Shown here piece after piece: positions 57,497 through 64,000 of a stretch of 64,000 nt of DNA. The DNA is from Lactobacillus sp. ESL0701 (GTDB lineage: Bacteria > Bacillota > Bacilli > Lactobacillales > Lactobacillaceae): assembly GCF_029433445.1 (NCBI RefSeq), contig NZ_JAQTIC010000002.1, positions 1-64,000 of the forward strand, written 5' to 3'. Numbering within the stretch: position 1 is the first letter of the stretch; each line of letters begins with the position of its first letter. The position numbers and the translations under genes were made by a program. Below the pieces are notes generated by a model. The model did no database searches and was not told the origin of the DNA. It saw nothing but the letters and a program-made list of their open reading frames with translations.

Positions 57497-60400
57497 ATGA
57501 GCTCAAATCATAAAAAGAAACAAAGTCTCTTAAATAAAACGCAAAAACATAAAGTCCATAAATTAGCTAGAAATATTGCTGCAGCTGGTACAGCTACAAT
57601 TGGTGGTATCCTCGGTGGTCTAGCTGTGTCACCCAGTGTTACTCACGCTGCAAATGTAACAACAGGTAAGGTGACGACCACTGATGATGTTCTGGCAAAT
57701 GCTAAATCAGCAGCAATCCCTGCTTCACAAAGCGCTTCATCACAGAGTACAACTAATTCTAACTCTAATTCTTCAAGTACTTCAGAAGCAACTGCTCAAT
57801 CAGTTAGTCAGTCAAGTACAAGTAACTCATCAACTACTGGTTCACAAAGTGATCAGTTATCTGAATCAACAACCGTTAAGAAATCGCAATCAACTTCATT
57901 AACTAAAGATCAAAGTTGGGGAACTAAAGATTTTCTTTCCGATCTAGCATCAGCTTCAGCTTCAACTTCAGCTAGTTTGAGTGCCGCAGCAAGTGCTGCG
58001 GCAAGTACCGCAACTTCAATTTCAGCTAGTTTGGTTGCTTCTAACTCAACTAGTTTGAGCATTGTAACTAGCTTTGCTGATTCAGTTTCAACTAGTGTCC
58101 AAACTTCAATGATTAACAGTTTAAGTACATCAGCTAGTCAACTTGCGTCGTTTTCAACTAGTTTGGTTAATTCAGTCTCAACTAGTTTGAGTATCGCGAC
58201 AAGTACGGCAACTTCAATTTCAAATAGTTTAGTTGCCTCACAATCTACTCAACAAAGTTTAGTAGAAAGTCAAGCTGCATCATTATCGACTAGTTTGGTT
58301 AATTCGGCTTCAACTAGTTTGTCAACGGCAGTAAGCTATGCTAACTCTGTTTCGACTAGTTTATTGTCATCAGCTTCAACTAGTGCTAGCTTACTCGCCA
58401 GCACGCTTGAGTCACTGTCAACTAGTTTTTCAAAACTGTTCTCACTCAGTACCAGTCAGGAAAGCCTTGATTCTGCGTCACTGTCAACTAGTTTATCGAA
58501 TTTGATTTCTGAAAGTGAATCAACTAGTGCTAGTGAAAGTACATCTAGATCTGAGGCAAATGAAGAATATACCTCAGAACAATTATCAAATCTATCAGCT
58601 AGTCTTTCTACTGTTATTTCAGCAAGTGTAAGTGCATCAACTAGCACCAGCACCTCAGCTTCAACTATCAGTACGTCAACTTCAGCCAGTTTAAGCAGCC
58701 TGTCGGCATCACTTTCAACCAGCTTATCTGAGCAAAGCGAGAGTTTGGCTTCAACCAGCACTTCTATTTCAGAAAGTATTGCTAGTCTAAGTGCATCAAC
58801 TTCACAGAGTTTACTTGACTCGTACAATTCAGCTTCTACTTCAATTTCAACATCATTAAGTAGTGCAAGTGCTAGTTTATCGACAGTTGTTTCGGAATCA
58901 ACTTCAAATTTAGCAAGTGAATCAACAAGTGTTGCAACCTCACTGTCACAAAGCTTAAGTGCCGTGCAAAGTATTCTTTCTAGTGTATCAGCTGTTGCCA
59001 GTGAAAGTGTTTCAGCTAGTCTGGAAACATCAATTTCAACCAGTGAAAGTATTGCTATTAGTGGCATTAATTCACTATCAACTAGTTTGGAAAGTTCACT
59101 GTCAACCAGTATGAGTTATGCTGAAAGTGTGGCTAGTTCATTATCAACTAGTTTAGAAGATTCAGCTTCAGCCAGTTTAAGCACTGCTACCAGCACAGTA
59201 AACTCAATTTCAACTAGCGCTTCACTTGCAGCTTCAACTCTTGCTTCACTTAGTCAAAGCACTTCGGCAAGTTTAAGTACATCAATGTCTAGCGCTGATA
59301 GCGGATACACTTCAAGTGAACTCGCATCAGTTTCGACTAGTTTATCAAGTACAGTTTCCGCAAGCATTAGTACTGTAACTAGTCTTAGTGAATCTGCATC
59401 AACTAGTTTGATTTCTGCTAGTGCGTCACTTTCAGCTAGTTTAAGTAGTGTTATTGCTTCTATATCAGCAAGTGCATCAACTTCGTTATTGGAAGTATAC
59501 AGTGCTCAAGCAAGTTACAGTTTATCTGCTGAACAAAGCCTGAGCTATGCTAGTGAATCGGCTTCAGCTTCGATTAGTAAGTTCATGTCAACTTCAGTAT
59601 CTGAATCTCAAAGCACATCAACTAGTGAAAGTCACCTGGCAAGTGTTGTTCAATCAGTTTCAACAAGTATAAGTTTAGTTGCAAGTAAAAATGCATCTGA
59701 GGTAGTCAGTGCATCAACTGAAGCTTCAGCAAGCTTAGAGGCAGCAAGTGTATCAGCCAGCCAAAGTTTAGCCAGCGTAAGTGCTGCAGCTAGTCAATCA
59801 ATGTCAACTAGCATTATTGATAGTTTAAGTTCATCAATCAGCATGGCTGAATCACTCGTTAATAGTGCAAGTTCAGCTGCAAGTAGCCTTGCTTCTAGTT
59901 TGGCTGCTGAATCAGCATCAGCTTCAACTAGCCTAGAAGAAGCAAGTACTTCAGCTAGTCAAAATTTAGCTAGTGAGAGTGCATCAACGTCAACCAGTAT
60001 TTTTGATAGTCAGAGTAAGTCCACCAGTACTTTAGCGTCACTTTCAAGTAGCGCAAGTATAATTGAAAGTAGTACGTCTGAAAGTTTAGCTAGTGTATCT
60101 ACTTCTGCATCATCAGCTGCTTCAACCAGTACTTCAGCCAGTGTAAGTAATTCTATTAGTGATAGTTCATCGCTTTCTGAAGCTAACACTAGTTACACAT
60201 CGGAGCAATTATCATCATTATCAGCTGCTTCGGAAAGTGCGGCTTCTTCGCTTTCAGCTAGTCAAGCTAATTCACTTAGTGAGAGTACAGCTGTATCAAG
60301 TAGTTTGATCGAATTAAGTCAATCACTTAGCAGCAGTTTAGCTAGTGAGAGTGCGGCAACTTCAACTAGTGTTGTAAATAGTCAAAGTGTTTCAACCAGT

Positions 60401-61315
60401 ACTTCAGAATCACTTGCATCAAGTTTGAGTACAGCTGCAAGTGAAATGACTTCTAGTTTAACCGAAGCATCATCAGCTGCTTCAGCAAGCTTAAGTTCAG
60501 CAAGTGCATCACTTAGTAGTAGTTTAGCTAGTGAGAGTGCATCAACTTCAACTAGTATTGAAAATAGTGAAAATGCGTCAACCAGTACGTCAGAATCACT
60601 AGCAAATAGTGAAAGTACAGCTGAAAATAATGCTTCAGCAAGTCTATCTAATTCAGCATCAACAGCATCAAGCAGTTTAAGTTCAGTAAGTGCTTCTACT
60701 TCAACTAGTTTAGCTTCGCAAAGTCAATCGGTTAGCCAATCTACATCAACTTCAATTAGTGATAGTTTAGCTGGTATTTCATCGACTTCAGTTAGTCTGT
60801 CTGGTTCTGTTAGTGCAAGTACTTCTACTTCAACCAGTACGACTATGTCGCAATCGAGCAACTCAACCTCGACTTCAACATCAAATCCAGGTTCAACTAG
60901 CACTTCCGCATCTAATTCCGCAAGCAATTCAGCTTCAAATAGTGGCAGCAACAGCTATGCTCCTGAAGATAAACTTTTGATCCACAATGCTTACATCTAC
61001 AACAAGAAGGGCAAGCGTGTTGGCAAGAAAGTCTTAAGAAGAAGAAAGACCATCAGAATTTACGGCGTTAAAGTAATTAAAGGTCGGAAATTCTACAGCA
61101 TTGGTAAAGGTAGATACGTTGCTGCAGGTAATATTGCCGGAATTAAGCGCCGCTTAGTTCATAATGCCTTCTACTACAATAAGAAGGGTCACCGGATGAA
61201 CAGAAAGGTAATGAAGAAAGGCAAGTTAGTTAAGGCATATACTATCAAGCGGATTAGAGGCAGAGACTTCATCTACATTGGTAAAGGTATCTATGTTGCC
61301 GCAGGTAATATTTAA
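57497..61315 (+). CDS. Serine-rich repeat surface glycoprotein with C-terminal SLAP anchor
   Basis: A 1272-residue exported protein. Residues 1-51 form a long signal peptide: basic N-region (KKKQSLLNKTQKHKVHK), glycine-rich core (AAAGTATIGGILGGLAV) and likely cleavage at VTHA-ANV, the accessory-Sec style. A short serine-rich part (about 65-130) and a slightly basic link (TVKKSQSTSLTKDQSWGTK) lead into about 1000 residues of S-A-S-T-S-L repeats. Residues 1160-1272 hold two basic SLAP-type repeats (IHNAYIYNKKGKR, VHNAFYYNKKGHR) for non-covalent wall binding. No LPXTG and no folded ligand-binding domain are seen. The serines are expected to be O-glycosylated and the protein exported by the SecA2 system next door. 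Confidence 0.9.
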   Translation: MSSNHKKKQSLLNKTQKHKVHKLARNIAAAGTATIGGILGGLAVSPSVTHAANVTTGKVTTTDDVLANAKSAAIPASQSASSQSTTNSNSNSSSTSEATAQSVSQSSTSNSSTTGSQSDQLSESTTVKKSQSTSLTKDQSWGTKDFLSDLASASASTSASLSAAASAAASTATSISASLVASNSTSLSIVTSFADSVSTSVQTSMINSLSTSASQLASFSTSLVNSVSTSLSIATSTATSISNSLVASQSTQQSLVESQAASLSTSLVNSASTSLSTAVSYANSVSTSLLSSASTSASLLASTLESLSTSFSKLFSLSTSQESLDSASLSTSLSNLISESESTSASESTSRSEANEEYTSEQLSNLSASLSTVISASVSASTSTSTSASTISTSTSASLSSLSASLSTSLSEQSESLASTSTSISESIASLSASTSQSLLDSYNSASTSISTSLSSASASLSTVVSESTSNLASESTSVATSLSQSLSAVQSILSSVSAVASESVSASLETSISTSESIAISGINSLSTSLESSLSTSMSYAESVASSLSTSLEDSASASLSTATSTVNSISTSASLAASTLASLSQSTSASLSTSMSSADSGYTSSELASVSTSLSSTVSASISTVTSLSESASTSLISASASLSASLSSVIASISASASTSLLEVYSAQASYSLSAEQSLSYASESASASISKFMSTSVSESQSTSTSESHLASVVQSVSTSISLVASKNASEVVSASTEASASLEAASVSASQSLASVSAAASQSMSTSIIDSLSSSISMAESLVNSASSAASSLASSLAAESASASTSLEEASTSASQNLASESASTSTSIFDSQSKSTSTLASLSSSASIIESSTSESLASVSTSASSAASTSTSASVSNSISDSSSLSEANTSYTSEQLSSLSAASESAASSLSASQANSLSESTAVSSSLIELSQSLSSSLASESAATSTSVVNSQSVSTSTSESLASSLSTAASEMTSSLTEASSAASASLSSASASLSSSLASESASTSTSIENSENASTSTSESLANSESTAENNASASLSNSASTASSSLSSVSASTSTSLASQSQSVSQSTSTSISDSLAGISSTSVSLSGSVSASTSTSTSTTMSQSSNSTSTSTSNPGSTSTSASNSASNSASNSGSNSYAPEDKLLIHNAYIYNKKGKRVGKKVLRRRKTIRIYGVKVIKGRKFYSIGKGRYVAAGNIAGIKRRLVHNAFYYNKKGHRMNRKVMKKGKLVKAYTIKRIRGRDFIYIGKGIYVAAGNI
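57960..60945 (+). repeat. Serine-rich degenerate repeat region, with three YTSEQL-type modules
   Basis: Low-complexity coding repeat with the word TCAACTAGT (Ser-Thr-Ser) recurring many times along with TCAGCTAGT and AGTGAAAGT variants. Three punctuating modules with tyrosine, YTSEQLSNLSAS, YTSSELASVSTS and YTSEQLSSLSAA, sit at Tyr358, Tyr604 and Tyr900. The nucleotide-level repetition suggests length change by slippage or recombination. Confidence 0.85.
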
Positions 61316-61340
61316 TTAATCATTAGAATTATTAATTAAA

Positions 61341-61386
61341 ACATCCCAATATTTATCACATCCAAGATAAATATTGGGTGTTTTTA
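61341..61386 (+). terminator. Terminator after the serine-rich protein gene
   Basis: CCCAATATTTATC / GATAAATATTGGG with outer ACA/TGT pairs and a T run. It separates expression of the abundant substrate from the export genes. Confidence 0.85.
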
Positions 61387-61421
61387 TATATTCAAATTTT
61401 GTAATAAATATAGGTGGTTTA

Positions 61422-61473
61422 TGTTATAATAATCTCAGTATATCAATGAATATTATAGTTATCGTTCATTGAT
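61422..61473 (+). promoter_or_regulatory. Extended -10 promoter and inverted repeat ahead of asp3-secA2
   Basis: TGT-TATAAT (61422-61430) makes an extended -10; no convincing -35 is seen. A perfect 9-bp inverted repeat, ATCAATGAA (61442-61450) and TTCATTGAT (61465-61473), lies just downstream, in the leader RNA. It may be a regulator site or a leader hairpin. Confidence 0.55.
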
Positions 61474-61501
61474 TTATTTGATGATTATGAGGTCTAAGAT
61501 T

Positions 61502-62272
61502 GTGGGAAATGTCTATCTCTTTTTTTGTCCCTTAAATTTGTTCTATCTCTACACTTACGGGGCTAAGATTAATTTTGGCAACGATAAAATTAGTTACGAA
61601 AATGCCATTTTATCGCCCGGTCAGCCATTAATTACTTGGCGTAATGCGCACTTGGCTCTTGATGAAATTCCAAGTATGTATTTACCAATACTTGAAGCTA
61701 AGCAAAGATACCAATTTTTTATTAGTAGTACTGAACAGCCTCACAATTCACTATCATTAGCAGTCACGCAATTTGATGATACTAATGGTCAGATTAAGCA
61801 CGATGTTTTTGAGCAAAAGAGCGGTGTGTTCACGGTCTTACCGCAAACAAGGAATTATCAACTTGATTTAATTAATTTAAACAACCAAAAGTTTGAATTT
61901 ACTGCTGTTATCCTTGCTAAAACTAAAACAATGAGCAAATGGGATATCCAGCTAAGCTGCACTGCAGCATTTTGCTTAATTAAAATTCAAACTAAGAAAC
62001 ACAGCAATAAACCATTGTTACTGCACCTTCAGACAAAAGCGAATGTGGTGCAGCGCTTGAATTTTAACAAAAGTTACAACCATATGTTCATTACATTGCC
62101 GCTTGATCAAAATGGGCAGTTTAGATTAAGTGCTGCTGATTTAACGCGGTTAGTTAAACAATTAAGACAGCTATTGACTGATGCTGAGTTATATCAGCTC
62201 ATTAATCAACCGGCACATGATAATTTAACAAAAACTATTGTTACCCAGTTAAAGCCACTTTTAAAGTCGTAA
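61502..62272 (+). CDS. asp3: Accessory Sec system protein Asp3-like
   Basis: About 256 residues. YTYGAKINFGNDKISYENAILSPGQPLITWRNA followed by LPILEAKQRYQFFISS and SLAVTQFDD matches the carbohydrate-binding-like fold region of Asp3, which together with Asp1 and Asp2 helps deliver and modify serine-rich glycoproteins for SecA2/SecY2 export. The C-terminal third has no match I know. The start is uncertain: GTG 61502 has GAGG 10 nt upstream, whereas TTG 61469 lies in the inverted repeat and ATG 61481/61487 lack a ribosome site. Confidence 0.72.
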   Translation: MGNVYLFFCPLNLFYLYTYGAKINFGNDKISYENAILSPGQPLITWRNAHLALDEIPSMYLPILEAKQRYQFFISSTEQPHNSLSLAVTQFDDTNGQIKHDVFEQKSGVFTVLPQTRNYQLDLINLNNQKFEFTAVILAKTKTMSKWDIQLSCTAAFCLIKIQTKKHSNKPLLLHLQTKANVVQRLNFNKSYNHMFITLPLDQNGQFRLSAADLTRLVKQLRQLLTDAELYQLINQPAHDNLTKTIVTQLKPLLKS

Positions 62273-62314
62273 TAGTTAATTTCAGCTTTTAATATTAACG
62301 AGGAGGCTGATTTA

Positions 62315-62497
62315 ATGAAAAGTCCACTTGATGAAAAAATCCAAAAGCAGTTTGGAAATGAAGAAAAGAAGTACCCAATAATTAAAAAGACCCAGAAGAC
62401 AAAAACGGAAAAATTGACCATCTTGGTTAGTTTACTATTGGGGCTGGGAATTATTATTGGCGCGGTTTACCCGTTAATTCAACTATTAATTAGATAA
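62315..62497 (+). CDS. Small single-pass membrane protein, Asp4-like accessory Sec component
   Basis: A 60-residue protein: a basic cytosolic head (KKYPIIKKTQKTKTEKL) and one C-terminal helix (TILVSLLLGLGIIIGAVYPLI). This is the size and layout of Asp4, a small subunit of the accessory translocon in streptococci thought to stand in for SecE or SecG. A perfect GAGGAGG lies 8 nt before the ATG. Its place between asp3 and secA2 supports the call; sequence similarity alone would not. Confidence 0.6.
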   Translation: MKSPLDEKIQKQFGNEEKKYPIIKKTQKTKTEKLTILVSLLLGLGIIIGAVYPLIQLLIR

Positions 62498-62510
62498 TCT
62501 GAGAAAAAAC

Positions 62511-64000
62511 ATGAAGTCATATTTGAAAAATCATCGCTATTGGCAAAAGACTACACAAGTTATGAAGTTGCGCGACCGGTTTGCTGAGCTAAGTGATGAT
62601 GAAATTAAGGCTAAAACCAAAAAATTGCGGCGGCAGTACCAGCAAGGTGCCTCACTTAATTCACTCTTAGTGCAAGCTTACGCCTTAGTTTGCATTGCAG
62701 ATGAACGCGTCTTAGGTTTACGTCCGTTTAAGGTGCAAATTTTTGGAGCCGTGGCAATGCACTACAATAATGTCATCGAGATGAAAACTGGCGAGGGCAA
62801 GACACTTACCGCAACGATGGTAATGTTTTTGCATGGCTTAACAGGTCCTGGTAACTTTTTGGTTACAGCTAATTCGTACTTGGCAAAGCGTGACGCAACT
62901 AATATGGGGCGAGTATATCGCTGGTTGGGCTTGACTGTCAGCTATAATAGTGAAGACGCGACCGATAACGAGCAAAAGCAAGAAATTTACCAAGCCGATA
63001 TTGTTTATACCGATAGTGGCACCTTTGGCTTTGACTATTTGACTAATAACCTCGTATCAACAACTGAAAAGCAATTTATGCCGCCCTTTAAGTTTGCTCT
63101 AATTGACGAAGTTGACGCGGTTTTATTAGATCTTGCCTCAACGCCGTTAGTAATTTCTGGTCGGCCTAAAGGACAATCAAATTATCCTAAGTTAGCAGAT
63201 ACCTTTATTAAGACCGCAAAAGAGAAACGTGATTTTGCTTATAGCAAAGACCGAAAGAAAGTCTGGTTTTTGAAGGCTGGAATTAAACGAGCCAGCGAAT
63301 TTTATGGCGTGCCTAATATTCTAGCGCAAAAATACGCTGACATTTATCGTTATTTATATCTAGCTCTTAAAGCTAATTACATTTTACAGCGTGATCAAGA
63401 CTACTTGGTCGATGACGGTAAAATTGTCCTGATTGATGACAATAATGGTCGCAAGATGAATGGCATGCAGTTACAGGCAGGTCTACACCAAGCAATTGAG
63501 GTTAAGGAAGGCTTGGAAGTAACTCCCCAGCAGCAAGCCATTGCGACAATCACCTATCAAAATCTCTTTCGCATGTTTAAAAGTCTGGCAGGAATGACTG
63601 GGACGGCATTAACTGATCGCAGTGAATTAATGCGGATCTATAACTTAGCCGTTGTTCAGGTACCGACTAATAAGAAAAGTATTCGGGAAGATAAGCCAGA
63701 CCAGATGTTTTTCACTAATCAGGCGAAATTATTAAGCTCGTTAAAATTAGTAAAACAAAACCATGAAAAAGGACGCCCAATATTAATCGAAACCGGGTCT
63801 TTGGAATTATCTAACTTATATTCTGACTTATTATTCAGAGAACATATTCCGCACAACTTGTTAAATGCTCGCAGTGTTGTACAAGAGTCAGCAATGATTG
63901 CTGTTGCAGGACAGGTAGGGATGGTAACTGTCTCAACTTCAATGGCTGGTCGCGGAACAGATATTGTCTTATCTGATGAGGCTAAAAAGTTAGGCGGTCT
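62511..64000 (+). CDS. secA2: Accessory Sec ATPase SecA2, N-terminal part (runs off the window)
   Basis: An open frame from ATG 62511 to the window end, about 496 codons. It starts SYLKNHRYWQKTTQVMKLRDR and shows the SecA DEAD motor: Q-motif area with RPFKVQIFGAVAMH, Walker A MKTGEGKTLTATM, YTDSGTFGFDYLTNN, DEAD box LIDEVDAVLLD, SLAGMTGTALTD and SMAGRGTDIVL of the second helicase domain. The shortened opening and the neighbouring serine-rich substrate and asp3 identify it as SecA2 rather than housekeeping SecA. It powers export of the adhesin. Confidence 0.92.
   Translation, partial: MKSYLKNHRYWQKTTQVMKLRDRFAELSDDEIKAKTKKLRRQYQQGASLNSLLVQAYALVCIADERVLGLRPFKVQIFGAVAMHYNNVIEMKTGEGKTLTATMVMFLHGLTGPGNFLVTANSYLAKRDATNMGRVYRWLGLTVSYNSEDATDNEQKQEIYQADIVYTDSGTFGFDYLTNNLVSTTEKQFMPPFKFALIDEVDAVLLDLASTPLVISGRPKGQSNYPKLADTFIKTAKEKRDFAYSKDRKKVWFLKAGIKRASEFYGVPNILAQKYADIYRYLYLALKANYILQRDQDYLVDDGKIVLIDDNNGRKMNGMQLQAGLHQAIEVKEGLEVTPQQQAIATITYQNLFRMFKSLAGMTGTALTDRSELMRIYNLAVVQVPTNKKSIREDKPDQMFFTNQAKLLSSLKLVKQNHEKGRPILIETGSLELSNLYSDLLFREHIPHNLLNARSVVQESAMIAVAGQVGMVTVSTSMAGRGTDIVLSDEAKKLGG

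Noticed and set aside
58456-59067. 203-codon open frame on the minus strand inside the serine-rich gene (and a similar one at 60724-60951)
   Set aside because: Low-complexity mirror of the serine repeats (runs of L, E, V, D), no ribosome site; a shadow frame of repetitive DNA.
57960-60945. CRISPR-like periodicity in repeated short words
   Set aside because: Repeats are degenerate, in frame with Ser-Thr codons and without unique spacers; this is protein-coding repetition.

Overview
The window looks like chromosomal DNA of an AT-rich low-GC Gram-positive, most likely Lactobacillus in the strict sense (acidophilus/delbrueckii group). The clues are a complete mevalonate-to-IPP operon, citrate-lyase genes, RexB/AddA recombination genes, T-box leaders on aminoacyl-tRNA synthetase genes, gene orders typical of lactobacilli (prmA-relA-dtd-hisS-aspS; phoH-ybeY-era-recO-glyQS-dnaG-rpoD; dinG-ypmB-asnS-dnaD-nth) and a SLAP-type S-layer anchoring domain at the right end. 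The species cannot be fixed from the sequence. No tRNA, rRNA, insertion sequence, prophage or CRISPR array was seen.

Layout. 1-1.7 kb: the end of a citrate-lyase cluster (citF tail, an attenuator-like hairpin, citX) meeting a convergent SorC-type regulator. 1.7-9.8 kb: ybaK on the minus strand, then prmA, a small membrane protein, relA, dtd, and a T-box-controlled hisS-aspS pair whose apparent specifier codon is Asp. 9.8-15.5 kb: single genes, many for redox repair or peroxide defence (Nudix, tpx, aminotransferase, msrB, YitT, msrA, ppsR). 15.6-25.8 kb: a housekeeping block from rpsU to rpoD (ribosome, RNA maturation, glycyl-tRNA synthetase with its own GGC T-box, primase, sigma-A). 25.8-29.2 kb: Nudix, trmK, a Nif3-like protein and pepT.

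29.4-33.9 kb: an autoregulated-looking YtrA/GntR regulator, one ABC ATPase and four tandem paralogous membrane proteins. 33.9-34.45 kb: a compact island of tiny ORFs, strong hairpins and convergent promoters that resembles a type I toxin-antitoxin locus. I consider it the best candidate for something undescribed. 34.4-40 kb: a small HTH-like protein, lepB, a methyltransferase-like protein, an FtsX-like membrane protein, an rRNA cytosine methyltransferase, a HAD phosphatase and a nitroreductase. 40-44.1 kb: the mevalonate operon on the minus strand (mvk-mvaD-mvaK2-fni). 44.1-57.2 kb: rexB-addA-dinG-ypmB, then asnS, dnaD and nth. Nth and RexB both lack the cysteines that normally bind an Fe-S cluster.

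57.4-64 kb: a surface glycoprotein export locus. It has a 1272-residue serine-rich protein with an accessory-Sec-like signal peptide and a C-terminal SLAP anchor instead of LPXTG, then Asp3-like, Asp4-like and SecA2 genes (SecA2 runs off the end). The rest of the system (secY2, asp1, asp2, glycosyltransferases) must lie outside the window if present.
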